A stretch of 64,000 bases of DNA from Rubrivivax sp. GTDB taxonomy: Bacteria; Pseudomonadota; Gammaproteobacteria; Burkholderiales; Burkholderiaceae_C. The position numbers were made by a program, and so were the translations under genes. Under the pieces are notes generated by a model that saw only the letters and a program-made list of their open reading frames with translations, was not told the DNA's origin and did no database searches. The first letter of the stretch is position 1. Each line of letters opens with the position of its first letter. The DNA is taken from assembly GCA_027484825.1 (NCBI GenBank), contig JAIXSE010000026.1, forward strand, positions 1 through 64,000. Reading direction: 5' to 3'. Below, one piece after another: positions 54,174 through 64,000 of the stretch.

Positions 54174-56585
54174 TTACTTCTTCGCCAGGCGCGTCCAGGT
54201 CTCGATGACCGAGTCCGGGTTCAGCGAGATGGACACAATGCCCTCTTCCGCCAGCCAGTCGGCAAAGTCAGGGTGGTCGCTGGGGCCCTGCCCGCAGATG
54301 CCCACATACTTGCCGGTCGCCCGGCAGGCCGCAATGGCACGCGAGATCAGCGCCTTGACCGCCGGGTCGCGTTCATCAAAGTCGCCCGAGAGCAGTTCCA
54401 GGCCCGAGTCGCGGTCCAGGCCCAGCGTCAGCTGCGTGAGGTCGTTGGAGCCGATGGACATGCCGTCAAAGTGCTCCAGGAACTTCTCAGCCAGGATGGC
54501 ATTGCTGGGCACCTCGCACATCATGATGACGCGCAGGTCGTCCTTGCCGCCCGCAGCCGCACGCTTGAGGCCACGCTCGGCCAGCATCGCCACGACCTTC
54601 TCCGCCTGCGTGACGGTGCGCACGAACGGCACCATGATCTCGACGTTGGTCAGACCCATGTCATGGCGCACCCGCTTGAGGGCCTCGCATTCCATGGCGA
54701 ACGCATCCGAGAACTCGCCGCTGATGTAGCGCGACGCACCGCGGAAACCCAGCATCGGGTTTTCTTCGTCCGGCTCGTAGCGGCTGCCGCCGATGAGCTT
54801 GCGGTATTCGTTGCTCTTGAAGTCGGACAGACGCACGATGACCGGCTGCGGCCAGAAGGCCGCGGCGATGGTGGCAATGCCCTCAGCCAGCTTGTCGACG
54901 TAGAAGGCGCGCGGGGAGGCATGGCCGCGGGCCACCGATTCAACGGCCTTTTTCAGGTCGCTGTCGACATTCGGATAGTCGAGGATGGCCTTCGGGTGGA
55001 CCCCGATGTTGTTGTTGATGATGAACTCGAGGCGGGCCAGACCGACGCCGTTATTGGGCATCTGCGCGAAGTTGAAAGCCAGCTGCGGGTTGCCGACGTT
55101 CATCATGATCTTGACCTGGCAGTACGGCAGCTCGCCACGGTGGACTTCGCTTACCTCCGTCTCCAGCAGGCCGTCATAGATGTAGCCGGTATCGCCCTCC
55201 GAGCAGGCCACGGTGACCAGTTGGCCATCCTTGAGCTTGTCGGTGGCGTCGCCGCAACCCACCACCGCCGGAATACCCAGTTCGCGGGCAATGATGGCCG
55301 CGTGGCAGGTGCGGCCGCCACGGTTGGTGATGATGGCGCTGGCACGCTTCATCACCGGCTCCCAGTTGGGGTCGGTCATGTCGGTGACCAGCACGTCGCC
55401 GGGCTGGACCTTGTCCATCTCGGAGATGTTGTGGACCAGGCGGACCGGGCCGGTGCCGATCTTCTGGCCAATGGCGCGGCCCTCGACCAGGACGGTGCCC
55501 TGGCCCTTGAGCTTGTAGCGCTGCTCGATCTGGCCTTCAGACTGGCTCTTGACCGTCTCCGGACGGGCCTGAAGGATGTAGAGCTGGCCGTCCTGGCCGT
55601 CCTTGCCCCATTCGATGTCCATCGGGCGGCCATAGTGCTGCTCGATGATCAGGGCGTAACGCGACAGCTGGATCACATCTTCATCGGTCAGCGAGTAGCG
55701 GTTGCGCTGCTCGACTTCGACGTCCACCGTCTTGACCAGCTTGCCGCTGGCCGCTTTCTCCTCCGGGGTGGAGAAGGTCATCTGGATCAGCTTGGAGCCC
55801 AGGTTGCGGCGGATGATGGGGAACTTGCCGCGGGTCAGCGCCGGCTTGTGGACATAGAACTCGTCCGGGTTGACGGCCCCCTGCACCACGGTCTCGCCCA
55901 GGCCGTAGCTGGAGGTGATGAAGACGACGTCCTTGAAGCCGGATTCGGTGTCGATGGTGAACATGACACCGGCCGCGCCCAGGTCGGAGCGGACCATGCG
56001 CTGCACGCCAGCCGACAGGGCCACGTCAGCGTGGGCGAAGCCCTTGTGGACGCGGTAGCTGATGGCGCGGTCGTTGTAGAGGGAGGCAAAGACCTCCTTC
56101 ATCTTGTGGAGCACATCCTCGATGCCCACCACGTTCAGGAAGGTCTCCTGCTGGCCGGCGAAAGAGGCGTCCGGCAAGTCTTCGGCCGTGGCGGAAGAAC
56201 GCACGGCGAAAGAGGCGTCAGGCTGGCCCTCGGTCACGCGGGCGAATTCCGCCCGGATGGCCGCTTCCAGGTCCTGCGGGAAGGGTTGGGCTTCGACCCA
56301 GCCACGGATCTGCGCACCGGCTTCCGCCAGGGCACGCACGTCATCGGTGTTGAGGTCGGCCAGGCGCTTCTGGATGCGGGCATCCAGGCCTTCATACTTG
56401 AGGAATTCGCGGAAGGCGTGGGCCGTGGTGGCAAAGCCGCCAGGCACCCGCACGCCGGCATCCGCCAGTTGCGAAATCATCTCGCCGAGCGAGGCGTTCT
56501 TGCCGCCCACCGACTCGACGTCGGTCATCCTCAGTTTCTCGAAGGGTACAACCAGGGCGGTCGCCTCGAAGCGTGCATCAGACAT
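54174..56585 (-). CDS. ppsA: Phosphoenolpyruvate synthase (pyruvate, water dikinase)
   Basis: This 803-residue enzyme makes PEP from pyruvate and ATP for gluconeogenesis. It has the N-terminal ATP-binding domain ([35 protein letters not shown]), the phosphohistidine domain ([21 protein letters not shown], near 420) and the PEP-utilising barrel ending [16 protein letters not shown] and [12 protein letters not shown]. It is divergent from ppsR, its regulator. Confidence 0.98.
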   Translation of the reverse strand: MSDARFEATALVVPFEKLRMTDVESVGGKNASLGEMISQLADAGVRVPGGFATTAHAFREFLKYEGLDARIQKRLADLNTDDVRALAEAGAQIRGWVEAQPFPQDLEAAIRAEFARVTEGQPDASFAVRSSATAEDLPDASFAGQQETFLNVVGIEDVLHKMKEVFASLYNDRAISYRVHKGFAHADVALSAGVQRMVRSDLGAAGVMFTIDTESGFKDVVFITSSYGLGETVVQGAVNPDEFYVHKPALTRGKFPIIRRNLGSKLIQMTFSTPEEKAASGKLVKTVDVEVEQRNRYSLTDEDVIQLSRYALIIEQHYGRPMDIEWGKDGQDGQLYILQARPETVKSQSEGQIEQRYKLKGQGTVLVEGRAIGQKIGTGPVRLVHNISEMDKVQPGDVLVTDMTDPNWEPVMKRASAIITNRGGRTCHAAIIARELGIPAVVGCGDATDKLKDGQLVTVACSEGDTGYIYDGLLETEVSEVHRGELPYCQVKIMMNVGNPQLAFNFAQMPNNGVGLARLEFIINNNIGVHPKAILDYPNVDSDLKKAVESVARGHASPRAFYVDKLAEGIATIAAAFWPQPVIVRLSDFKSNEYRKLIGGSRYEPDEENPMLGFRGASRYISGEFSDAFAMECEALKRVRHDMGLTNVEIMVPFVRTVTQAEKVVAMLAERGLKRAAAGGKDDLRVIMMCEVPSNAILAEKFLEHFDGMSIGSNDLTQLTLGLDRDSGLELLSGDFDERDPAVKALISRAIAACRATGKYVGICGQGPSDHPDFADWLAEEGIVSISLNPDSVIETWTRLAKK

Positions 56586-56973
56586 GGGAAAACTCCGTGA
56601 TGTTGAGAAATCGGGGCCCCTGCGGGATGCGGCTGAACCTGCCGGGCCACAGCGAGCGCACGGGCGCGATCGCGGGCCCGAAGAGGGGCCAGGCAGCGGG
56701 CAGAACAGCAGGCGGACAGAACGGCGCGCGCGACAGGTCTTGTCGATTCTTGTGGGCGTCGCGGCGGGGCGTTCATGATGGGCAGGGGCAAGTTGCGGGC
56801 AATTCTACGGGTTCGCGCCTCTATGATGTAAACCCCGGTTCGGGGACTGGGCGCATCCGGTTCGCCCCGTTTGGGCATGTGACGTGCCCGGCACCCGACC
56901 CCGTTCCGCACCCGAATTCCTTCCCAAAACCCCCGGCCGCCCCCCCGGCGGCACCTTGCCAGTCAGGCTCGCC
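56586..56973. promoter_or_regulatory. Divergent ppsA/ppsR intergenic region
   Basis: These 388 bases hold the promoters of both divergent genes. A TATGAT sequence at 56822-56827 could be the ppsR -10, but no matching -35 is evident. No gene was seen here. Confidence 0.5.
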
Positions 56974-57795
56974 ATGACCCAGCACACCGTCTATTTCGTC
57001 TCGGATGGCACCGGCATCACCGCTGAAACCTTCGGTAACTCCATCCTGGCCCAGTTTTCGGTCAAGGCACGTCATGTGCGGCGGCCGTTCGTGGACAACG
57101 CCGAGAAGGCCCATCAGCTGATCAAGGAGATCAATGAGACCGGCGTGCGTGAAGGCCAGCGCCCCGTGGTCTTCGCCACCCTGGTGAACCGCGAGGTGCT
57201 CAATGTGGTGCGCCAGCACTGCGAAGGCCTGGTGCTGGACATGTTCGGCACCTTCATCGCCCCGCTGGAGGACGAGTTCCGGGTGAAGTCCAACCACCGG
57301 GTCGGGCGCTTCTCCGATGTGGCCAAGAGCCAGGAATATCACGACCGGATCGAGGCGATCAACTTCTCACTGGCCCATGACGACGGCCAGTCCGCCCGCA
57401 ATCTGGATTCCGCCGACGTGATCCTGGTGGGCGTGAGCCGCTGCGGCAAGACGCCGACCTCGCTCTATCTGGCCATGCAGCACGGCATCAAGGCCGCCAA
57501 CTATCCGCTGATCCCGGAAGACTTCGAGCGCGGCGCCCTGCCCTCGCTGCTGGTGCCCCACAAGAAGAAGTGCTTCGGCCTGACCATCGATCCCGAACGC
57601 CTGGCCCAGGTGCGCAATGAGCGCCGGCCCGGCAGCAAATATGCGGACCTGATGAACTGCCACTACGAAGTGCGCGAGGCCGAGACGATGATGAAGAAGG
57701 CCGGCATCTCGTGGCTGTCGTCCACCCACAAGTCGATCGAGGAAATCGCCACCACCATCCTGCGCGACATCCGGCCGGATCGGTTGATGTACTGA
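56974..57795 (+). CDS. ppsR: PEP synthase regulatory protein (bifunctional kinase/pyrophosphorylase)
   Basis: This 273-residue DUF299 protein phosphorylates PpsA with ADP and reactivates it with phosphate. It begins HTVYFVSDGTGITAETFGNS and has the P-loop-like GVSRCGKTPTSLYLA (about 153-167) and LTIDPERLAQVRNERRPGSKY. It is divergent from its target ppsA. The start ATG at 56974 gives the normal family length. Confidence 0.97.
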   Translation: MTQHTVYFVSDGTGITAETFGNSILAQFSVKARHVRRPFVDNAEKAHQLIKEINETGVREGQRPVVFATLVNREVLNVVRQHCEGLVLDMFGTFIAPLEDEFRVKSNHRVGRFSDVAKSQEYHDRIEAINFSLAHDDGQSARNLDSADVILVGVSRCGKTPTSLYLAMQHGIKAANYPLIPEDFERGALPSLLVPHKKKCFGLTIDPERLAQVRNERRPGSKYADLMNCHYEVREAETMMKKAGISWLSSTHKSIEEIATTILRDIRPDRLMY

Positions 57796-57840
57796 ACGCT
57801 GGGGGCCGCGCGTCAGCCCCTGCGCGTCAGTCCTTGCGCG

Positions 57841-58635
57841 TCAGGCTCGTCGCGTCAGCCGACGCCGGGCCGATTCATACAGGCAGATCGACGCGGCACT
57901 CGCCACATTCAGCGACTCCTCGCCGCCCGGCTGCGGAATGCCGATGCGCATGGCGCAGCGCGCCATCAGTGCATCGTCCACGCCCTGCCCTTCGTGACCC
58001 ATCACCCAGGCGCAGGGCGAGGGCAACTCGGCTTCATGCAGAAGGTCGTCGGTGTGGGAGCTGGTGGCCAGCAGCGGCACCTTCAGCCCGTCCAGATCGG
58101 ACAAACTCAGGCCCTCGACCAGCCGCAGACCAAAGTGCGCGCCCATGCCGGCACGCAGCACCTTGGGCGACCACAGCGCCGCCGTGCCCTTGAGCGCCAG
58201 CACCTGACGAAAACCCAGCGCCGCAGCGCTGCGCAAGATGGTGCCGACATTGCCCGCATCCTGCAGACGGTCCAGCACGACCGAATCCGCCTGCGGCTCG
58301 ATGCGCAGCGGCGGCGGCAACTGAAGATCGAAGCCGATCTGCGCCGGCGACTCCAGGCCCGACACTGTCTTGAACAGCACCGGCGACACCACCAGCACCT
58401 TGGCCGCCTGGTCCGCCAGCGCCCGCAGCGCCTCGTCATTCGCCGCGGCGTCGGTGATCAGCGCCAGCGCCGGGCGCAGGCCCCGCTGCAAGGCCGCACG
58501 CGCCAGGTGGTCGCCTTCCAGCCAGACCCCACCCATCTTGCGATACGCCGTCGCGTCCTGCGCCAGCTTGCGCAGGCGCTGCAGTTGCGGGTTGTCGCGG
58601 GCGGTGATGGGATGCCAGGTCGGGCCGGAGTTCAT
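57841..58635 (-). CDS. TrmH/SpoU-family RNA 2'-O-methyltransferase
   Basis: This 264-residue protein has an N-terminal RNA-binding L30e-like domain (about 1-100: [19 protein letters not shown]). The SPOUT knot includes [29 protein letters not shown] and [22 protein letters not shown]. It methylates an rRNA or tRNA ribose; the target cannot be told from sequence. The ATG overlaps the rnhB stop by four bases. Confidence 0.92.
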   Translation of the reverse strand: MNSGPTWHPITARDNPQLQRLRKLAQDATAYRKMGGVWLEGDHLARAALQRGLRPALALITDAAANDEALRALADQAAKVLVVSPVLFKTVSGLESPAQIGFDLQLPPPLRIEPQADSVVLDRLQDAGNVGTILRSAAALGFRQVLALKGTAALWSPKVLRAGMGAHFGLRLVEGLSLSDLDGLKVPLLATSSHTDDLLHEAELPSPCAWVMGHEGQGVDDALMARCAMRIGIPQPGGEESLNVASAASICLYESARRRLTRRA

Positions 58636-59303
58636 TCGTGGTCCACCGCGGAGGTGTAGGAGGTCGAGGTGCTGCGGATCACCGTGGTGGTCAGGCACAT
58701 CCGCACCGGCGCAAAGCTGGTTCGGTGCCAGGGACTGGCCCCATGCAGGCGCAGCGCTTCCAGATGCTCCGGCGTGCCGTAGCCCTTGTGGTTGTCAAAG
58801 CCGTATTGCGGATGGGCGTGATGCATCTGCAGGCACATGCGGTCGCGGTGCACCTTGGCCAGGATGCTGGCCGCCGAGATGGCCGGCACCAGCGCATCGC
58901 CCTTGACGATGGCCTCCGCCGGAATGCGCAGCACCGGCAGCCGATTGCCGTCCACCTTGACCTGGGCCGGCGTCAGGCGCAGGCCCTCGACCGCCCGCCG
59001 CATCGCCAGCAAGGTGGCCTGCAGGATGTTGATGCGATCGATCTCTTCCACCGAGGCCTCGGCAATGCAGAAGCACAGCGCCTTGGCGCGGATCTCGTCA
59101 TAGAGCTGCTCGCGCTTCTTTTCGCTGAGCACCTTGGAATCGTTCAGGCCCTTGATGGGCTGCATGTCGTCCAGGATGACGGCCGCGGCCACCACCGGCC
59201 CAGCCAGCGGCCCGCGTCCCGCCTCATCCACGCCGGCCAGCAGCCCTTCGCGCTGCCAGTCCAGACCGAGCTGCTCAGGCGCCGAGGATTTGCGCGATCG
59301 CAT
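58632..59303 (-). CDS. rnhB: Ribonuclease HII
   Basis: This 223-residue enzyme removes RNA from RNA-DNA hybrids and single ribonucleotides. It has [21 protein letters not shown] with the first catalytic acids (residues about 24-44), [16 protein letters not shown] and [19 protein letters not shown]. It overlaps lpxB by 29 bases in a different frame, a normal arrangement in this operon. Confidence 0.96.
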   Translation of the reverse strand: MRSRKSSAPEQLGLDWQREGLLAGVDEAGRGPLAGPVVAAAVILDDMQPIKGLNDSKVLSEKKREQLYDEIRAKALCFCIAEASVEEIDRINILQATLLAMRRAVEGLRLTPAQVKVDGNRLPVLRIPAEAIVKGDALVPAISAASILAKVHRDRMCLQMHHAHPQYGFDNHKGYGTPEHLEALRLHGASPWHRTSFAPVRMCLTTTVIRSTSTSYTSAVDHE

Positions 59304-60423
59304 CGCCCGCCCTTTGCGCAGTGTTGCAGCGCAGCGTCTCGTGGATCTCGATGAAGCGCTGGCGCAGGCGCTCACGACGCGGTGCATCGTCCAGCCAGGC
59401 CAGGCCTTCACGGGCGATCTTCTCGCCGGTGCAGTCGTCCTGCAAGCACTCCGGCACCACCGTCTCGCGGGCCAGCACATTGGGCAGGCCCACCCAGGGC
59501 AGCAGCGCCTTGCCCTTCATTCGCCAGGCATTGAACCAGTGCAGCTTGTAGGCAATGACCATCGGCCGCTTGAACAGCGCCGCTTCCAGCGTGGCAGTGC
59601 CGCTGGCCACCAAGGTGAGGTCGCAGGCTGCCAGCGCCTCATGCGCCTGCCCGTCCAGCAGCATCAGATCGAGGCCCTGTCCGTGCTCGCGCACCAGCGC
59701 CTCCGCCAGTGCCCGCACGCCCGGCGCCACAGGCACCACGAAGCGCAGACCTGGCCGCTGCCTCAGCATGCGACGCGCGGCATCCAGCAGCGGCGGGAAG
59801 ATGTAGTTCAGTTCGCTGCGACGGCTGCCCGGCAACACGGCCACCACGGTGGCGTCTTCCGGCAGACCCAGCCCGCTGCGCGCGGACGCCCGCGGCGGCT
59901 CCATCGGAATCTTGTCGGCCAGCGGATGGCCGACATAGGTGGCGGCGATGCCGTGCCGCTCAAGCAGCTCAGGCTCGAAGGGGAAGAGGCACAGCACATG
60001 GTCCGCGCTGCGCTTGATGGTGTGCACCCGCTCCGCCCGCCAGGCCCAGATGGACGGGCAGACGAAGTGGATGGTCTTGATGCCGGCCTCGCGCAGTCGC
60101 TGCTCCAGGCCGAAGTTGAAGTCCGGCGCATCCACCCCCACAAACGCGGAGGGACGCTCCTGGATCAGCCGGTCACCCAGCTGACGCCGGATGGCCAGCA
60201 GCTCGCGAATGTTCTTGAGCGCATCCCAATAGCCGAAGATGGACAGCTTGTGGCTGGGCCACCAAGCCTCGAAGCCCAGTGCCTGCATCTTCGGCCCGCC
60301 GATGCCGGCGCTGCTCAGCCCCGGCCAGCGCGCCTGAAGCGCCTGCAGCAGCAGACTGGCCAGCAGATCCCCGGAGGCCTCGCCGGCCACCAGGCCCAGT
60401 CGAGGGTCCGTGATCCTGCTCAT
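59275..60423 (-). CDS. lpxB: Lipid-A-disaccharide synthase
   Basis: This 382-residue peripheral-membrane glycosyltransferase joins UDP-diacylglucosamine and lipid X. Features are [52 protein letters not shown] and [20 protein letters not shown], then [21 protein letters not shown]. It begins one base after the lpxA stop. Confidence 0.97.
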   Translation of the reverse strand: MSRITDPRLGLVAGEASGDLLASLLLQALQARWPGLSSAGIGGPKMQALGFEAWWPSHKLSIFGYWDALKNIRELLAIRRQLGDRLIQERPSAFVGVDAPDFNFGLEQRLREAGIKTIHFVCPSIWAWRAERVHTIKRSADHVLCLFPFEPELLERHGIAATYVGHPLADKIPMEPPRASARSGLGLPEDATVVAVLPGSRRSELNYIFPPLLDAARRMLRQRPGLRFVVPVAPGVRALAEALVREHGQGLDLMLLDGQAHEALAACDLTLVASGTATLEAALFKRPMVIAYKLHWFNAWRMKGKALLPWVGLPNVLARETVVPECLQDDCTGEKIAREGLAWLDDAPRRERLRQRFIEIHETLRCNTAQRAGDAIAQILGA

Positions 60424-60424
60424 G

Positions 60425-61216
60425 TCAACGTACGAGCCCGCGCTTGGCCGCCGCGAGGAAGTCCAGCATCAACTGGACATCGGCCACCGTGTCGGTGTCC
60501 TGATCGGCCTTGAGCGCCTCGATCTGCTGCACCGACTGCTCCAGCGTCAAGCCGTCCCGGAACAGCAGCTTGTGCATCTGACGGATGGTGCCGATGCGCT
60601 CGTTGCTGAAGCCGCGCCGCCGCAGCCCGGTGAGGTTGACCGCGCGCACCGTCAGCGGATTGCCATCGACCGTCATGTAGGGCGCGACGTCCTGCGCCAC
60701 ATGGCCCTGGAAGCCGATCATCGCGTGCGCGCCGATGTGCACGAACTGATGCACGCCCGTCAGGCCGCCGATGGTGGCCCAGTCCCCCACATGCACATGG
60801 CCGGCCAGCGTGGCATTGTTGGCCAGCACGCAGTGGTCACCCAACACCACGTCATGCGCCAGATGCACATAGGCCATGATCCAGTTGTCCGACCCCACCC
60901 GCGTCACCCCCTGCTCCTTGAAGGTGCCGGTGTTGAAGGTGCAGAACTCGCGGATGGTGTTGCGGTCGCCAATGACCAGCTCGGTCACCTCGCCGCCGTG
61001 GCTCATGTCCTGCGGCATGGCGCCGATGGAGGCGAACTGGTAGATCTTGTTGTCGCGGCCGATGGTGGTGCGGCCCTCCACCACGGTGTGTGGGCCGATG
61101 CGCGTGCCGGCACCGATACGCACCTCCGGGCCGATGACCGCATACGGGCCGATCTCGACCCCCTCATCGATCTGGGCCTTGGGGTCCACAATCGCGGTGG
61201 CGTGAATCTTGGCCAT
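60425..61216 (-). CDS. lpxA: Acyl-ACP--UDP-N-acetylglucosamine O-acyltransferase
   Basis: This 263-residue trimeric left-handed beta-helix enzyme performs the first step of lipid A synthesis. Hexapeptide repeats run along residues 1-190. The catalytic His lies in [20 protein letters not shown], with [19 protein letters not shown] and the C-terminal helical [16 protein letters not shown]. Confidence 0.97.
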   Translation of the reverse strand: MAKIHATAIVDPKAQIDEGVEIGPYAVIGPEVRIGAGTRIGPHTVVEGRTTIGRDNKIYQFASIGAMPQDMSHGGEVTELVIGDRNTIREFCTFNTGTFKEQGVTRVGSDNWIMAYVHLAHDVVLGDHCVLANNATLAGHVHVGDWATIGGLTGVHQFVHIGAHAMIGFQGHVAQDVAPYMTVDGNPLTVRAVNLTGLRRRGFSNERIGTIRQMHKLLFRDGLTLEQSVQQIEALKADQDTDTVADVQLMLDFLAAAKRGLVR

Positions 61217-61226
61217 GGTCAGACGA

Positions 61227-61685
61227 TCAGCAGTCCAGACGGCGCATGGTGCACATCAGGCCGGCTTCGGCCACGATGTCCTGGCCCACCAGGGCCTTGG
61301 CGCCAAACTTGTAGATGCCGGCCTTGGCCCGCTCCAGCGTGACGTCCAGCAGCAACTGGTCGCCCGGCTCGACCGGACGCTTGAAACGCGCGCCGTCGAT
61401 GCCGGCGAAATAGACGACATGGTTCTCGTCCAGCGAGAAGTCGTAGCTCTGCACCGCCAGCAGCGTGGCGGCCTGCGCCAGCGCTTCCAGGATGAGCACG
61501 CCCGGCATGACCGGACGATGCGGGAAGTGGCCCTGGAAGAAAGGCTCATTGATGCTGACGTTCTTCAGCGCGCGGATGCGCACGCCCTTTTCCACTTCCA
61601 GCACGCGGTCCACCAGCAGGATGGGGTAGCGGTGCGGCAGCTTGGCCAGAATGCCGTGGATGTCGATTTTGCTGCTCTCGTTCAT
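61227..61685 (-). CDS. fabZ: 3-hydroxyacyl-[ACP] dehydratase FabZ
   Basis: This 152-residue hot-dog-fold dehydratase of fatty acid synthesis has [18 protein letters not shown], catalytic His in [19 protein letters not shown] and Glu in ILEALAQAA. It overlaps lpxD by four bases. Confidence 0.97.
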   Translation of the reverse strand: MNESSKIDIHGILAKLPHRYPILLVDRVLEVEKGVRIRALKNVSINEPFFQGHFPHRPVMPGVLILEALAQAATLLAVQSYDFSLDENHVVYFAGIDGARFKRPVEPGDQLLLDVTLERAKAGIYKFGAKALVGQDIVAEAGLMCTMRRLDC

Positions 61686-62743
61686 GTCGTCTTCTTCTCA
61701 AGGGCTCGCACACGCTGACGCAGCTCATAGAGCCCGCGCAGCGCGGCGGCATTCTTCTGCCAGGATGCGGCGTCCTCGAAGGGCCACATGCCGGCATAGG
61801 CGCCGGGCTTGTCGATGCTGTTGCTGATGTTGGCCGTGGGGCCGATCTGCACACCATCGGTGATCTTGATGTGACCGTTGATGCGTGCCGCGCCGGCCAC
61901 GATGCAGTTGGCACCGATCTCCGCGCTGCCGGCAATGGCCACGGCGCCGGCGATGGCGGTGCCCTTGCCGATCTTCACGTTGTGAGCGATCTGCACGAGG
62001 TTGTCGATGATGGCGCCGTCGGCAATGACGGTGTCGCCCAGAGCGCCGCGGTCGATGCAGGTGTTGGCGCCGATCTCGACGTCATCCCCGATGCGCACCG
62101 CGCCGAGTTGCTCGATCTTGACCCAGCGCATGCCGGACTCGCCCTTGGTCGGCGCAAAACCGAAACCATCCGCGCCGATGACGGCACCGCTGTGGATGAG
62201 CGAGCGCGCACCCACGCTGCAGTCAAAGCCCAGCACCACTCGCGGCTCCAGCCGGGCGCCCTCGCCCACCACCGCATGGTGTTCCACCACGGTGTGAGCG
62301 CCGATGCGGGCACCGTCTCCGATGCGTGCGCCGGATTCAATGACCGCGAACGGGCCGATGTCCACACCGGCGCCCAGATGGGCATCGGGCGCAACGCTGG
62401 CGGTCGGGTGCACCGACGGCGCCGGACGCGGGGCGCGCATGTGCTGCACCCACCATTGGGTCAGGTGGGCAAAGTAGAGATAGGGGTCGGGCGTGACGAT
62501 GCAACTGGCCACCTGGCCGTCGCCGCGACGCTGCGCGGCGGCATCCTGCGCTGCCGGAGAGACGATGACGCAGCCCGCCTGCGTGGTCGCCAGCTGGGCG
62601 GCGTATTTGGGGTTGGAGAGGAATGAAATGGCGTCCGGACCGGCTTCGTCCAGCGGCGCGATGCGCTGGATGGCCGTGTCTGACGCACCAACAGAAACGC
62701 CGCCCAAGGCGGCGATCAGGTCGGAGACCGAGACCGATGTCAT
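61682..62743 (-). CDS. lpxD: UDP-3-O-(3-hydroxymyristoyl)glucosamine N-acyltransferase
   Basis: This 353-residue third enzyme of lipid A synthesis has an N-terminal uridine-binding domain (about 1-100). A left-handed beta-helix follows (about 105-310), with hexapeptide repeats and [20 protein letters not shown] containing the catalytic His. The C-terminal helix is slightly extended and basic. Confidence 0.97.
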   Translation of the reverse strand: MTSVSVSDLIAALGGVSVGASDTAIQRIAPLDEAGPDAISFLSNPKYAAQLATTQAGCVIVSPAAQDAAAQRRGDGQVASCIVTPDPYLYFAHLTQWWVQHMRAPRPAPSVHPTASVAPDAHLGAGVDIGPFAVIESGARIGDGARIGAHTVVEHHAVVGEGARLEPRVVLGFDCSVGARSLIHSGAVIGADGFGFAPTKGESGMRWVKIEQLGAVRIGDDVEIGANTCIDRGALGDTVIADGAIIDNLVQIAHNVKIGKGTAIAGAVAIAGSAEIGANCIVAGAARINGHIKITDGVQIGPTANISNSIDKPGAYAGMWPFEDAASWQKNAAALRGLYELRQRVRALEKKTT

Positions 62744-62767
62744 GCTGCTTCCCTCATGCGGAGATCA

Positions 62768-63277
62768 CTACTTCTGCGCGTTGAGGGTGTCGATCACCTT
62801 CTTGGTGATGTCCACCCGCGCGCTTGCATGAACCGCGTCCTGCACGATCAGGTCGTATTTGTCCTGCTCGTAGATCTGCTTGATGACCTTGTTGGCCTTC
62901 TCGATCACGGCCGACAGCTCTTCGTTCTTGCGCTGGGCCACGTCTTCGTTGAACTCACGGCGCTTGCGCTGCAGGTCACGGTCCTGCTCGATGAGTTCAC
63001 GCTGGCGGCGGCCGCGTTCGGTTTCGGTCAGGGCGGGACCGTCTTTGTCCAGCTTCTCGGCCGCGGCGCGCAGCTTGCCTTCCTGCTCCAGCAGGTTCTT
63101 TTCGCGCCGGCTGAATTCCGCCTGCAGCTTGGCTTCCGACGCCTTGGCCAGATTGGTCTCGCGAAGAATCCGCTCACTGTTGACGTAGCCGATCTTCAGT
63201 TCCTGGGCCTGGGCAGCCAAAGCCGTGGCTGCCGTCAGGGCGACGGCGGCCACCATCTTCAACAGCGTGCTCTTCAT
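62768..63277 (-). CDS. ompH: OmpH/Skp-family periplasmic chaperone
   Basis: This 169-residue protein has a signal peptide (about 1-24, LTAATALAAQAQ) and the OmpH opening LKIGYVNSERILRETNLAKAS. A long coiled coil follows (about 45-120). It carries unfolded outer-membrane proteins to BamA, whose stop codon overlaps its ATG by one base. Confidence 0.96.
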   Translation of the reverse strand: MKSTLLKMVAAVALTAATALAAQAQELKIGYVNSERILRETNLAKASEAKLQAEFSRREKNLLEQEGKLRAAAEKLDKDGPALTETERGRRQRELIEQDRDLQRKRREFNEDVAQRKNEELSAVIEKANKVIKQIYEQDKYDLIVQDAVHASARVDITKKVIDTLNAQK

Positions 63278-64000
63278 CAGAATGACGTCCCGATCTGGAA
63301 TTGGAATCGCTCGATTCTATCCGTCCGCTGCTTCCGGATCGGCGTGCCGTAACTCAGGCGCAGCGGGCCCATGGGAGACAGCCAGCTGATCCCCACGCCG
63401 GCAGCGGCACGGGTCTGGCTGAAGTTCAGCTTTTCGTCGGTGCCCCAGACATTGCCGACGTCAAAGAAGCCGAACAGACGGAAGCTCTTGTCGTTACCAG
63501 CACCCGGCACCGGCACGTACAGCTCGGTGTTCAGGTTGAACTTGCGGTTGCCGCCGGTGTAGGAGCCGGTGATGTCCACCGGACCCAGGGTTCCGGACTC
63601 GAACACCCGGACCGAGCCCAGACCGCCACCGTAGAAGTTCTTGAAGATGGGATAGGGGCGACCCATCAGGCCTTCACCCCAGGCCACTTCGCCGTTGACC
63701 ATCAGCGAGAACTTGCGGCCCAGCGGAATGAACTGCTGGTACTGCATGTTGGCAATCGCATAGCGGGAATCACCCACCACGCTGGTTTCCAGGTTGACCC
63801 GCTTCATCGTGCCCGCGGTCGGGGTGATGACGCTGTCCCGGTTGTCGGCCTTCCAGCCGATGGTCAGCGGGATGGACAGGGCCGAGCCGCCGAAGGCCTG
63901 CTGGAACAGCAGATAGCTGTTGGGCAGGCCCTTGGAGGTGGTGATGCGGGTGTTCTCGGCACCGATGCCGAAGAACACGGTGTCTTCTTCGGAGAACGGC
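63277..64000 (-). CDS. bamA: Outer membrane protein assembly factor BamA, C-terminal part
   Basis: The gene continues past the end of the window; only the barrel C-terminus (about 241 codons) is present. It shows TAGTMKRVNLETSVVGDSRY, the GGLGSVRVFESGTLGPVD block (VRGF-like loop region), AAAGVGISWLSPMGPLRLSY and the final F in QFQIGTSF. BamA inserts outer-membrane proteins. Confidence 0.96.
   Translation of the reverse strand, partial: PFSEEDTVFFGIGAENTRITTSKGLPNSYLLFQQAFGGSALSIPLTIGWKADNRDSVITPTAGTMKRVNLETSVVGDSRYAIANMQYQQFIPLGRKFSLMVNGEVAWGEGLMGRPYPIFKNFYGGGLGSVRVFESGTLGPVDITGSYTGGNRKFNLNTELYVPVPGAGNDKSFRLFGFFDVGNVWGTDEKLNFSQTRAAAGVGISWLSPMGPLRLSYGTPIRKQRTDRIERFQFQIGTSF

Noticed and set aside
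54168-56600. Long plus-strand open frame opposite ppsA
   Set aside because: Exact mirror of the conserved PEP synthase gene with no own signature.
58632-59303. rnhB-lpxB overlap as a frameshift
   Set aside because: Both proteins are full length with all motifs; overlapping genes are usual in this operon.

Overview
The window is a high-GC stretch of a betaproteobacterial chromosome. Gene order (dnaK-dnaJ; rpsF-priB-rpsR-rplI followed by dnaB; divergent ppsA/ppsR; bamA-ompH-lpxD-fabZ-lpxA-lpxB-rnhB) and protein resemblance point to Burkholderiales, probably a Roseateles/Mitsuaria-like genus. That assignment is an inference from gene content, not a database result. I saw no tRNA, rRNA, CRISPR array or transposase gene.

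Layout: (1) 1-7.4 kb: 3' end of dnaK, dnaJ, a REC-TPR regulator, an EptA/MCR-family phosphoethanolamine transferase, a CheY-like regulator and a GAF protein. (2) 7.4-10.1 kb: a VOC protein and a secreted protein with two retropepsin domains plus TPRs. (3) 10.1-20.2 kb: a six-gene minus-strand cluster (secreted cyanophycinase, AstE-like M14 zinc hydrolase, YfcC-type carrier, ArgR-like AraC regulator, two arginine N-succinyltransferase subunits) divergent from a TonB receptor. I read it as a locus for scavenging the Asp-Arg polymer cyanophycin. (4) 20.3-24.7 kb: lipocalin, DUF2256 protein, FeS-BCP photolyase, fasciclin lipoprotein and DUF2878 membrane protein, resembling a light/photo-oxidative stress set. 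(5) 24.7-28.8 kb: radical SAM protein, a GTAACCC heptamer array, ABM monooxygenase, DJ-1/PfpI protein, divergent LysR regulator and a coiled-coil membrane protein. (6) 28.8-36.6 kb: the homogentisate pathway (fahA, hmgA, DUF2783 protein, FAD monooxygenase, MBL-fold protein; divergent IclR regulator and maiA). (7) 36.7-38.3 kb: a hipBA toxin-antitoxin module. (8) 38.4-46.4 kb: a polyol (mannitol/arabinitol) ABC operon with dehydrogenase, AraC regulator and sugar kinase. (9) 46.7-51.3 kb: HI0933-type flavoprotein, dnaB and the S6-PriB-S18-L9 operon. (10) 51.4-57.8 kb: a sodium/solute symporter with an EF-hand loop, an inverted-repeat element with 31-bp perfect arms, and ppsA/ppsR. (11) 57.8-64 kb: trmH-type methyltransferase, rnhB and the lpx/fabZ/ompH/bamA envelope operon.

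The main discovery candidate is region 3, where polymer cleavage, outer- and inner-membrane transport, dipeptide/acyl-amino-acid hydrolysis, arginine succinylation and a dedicated regulator sit together. Non-coding structure also stands out: the inverted-repeat element at 53.6-53.9 kb, a nested stem-loop between mtlE and mtlF, and palindromic candidate operators before iclR and hipBA. Several metabolic proteins carry simple-repeat, Ala/Thr/Ser-rich insertions.
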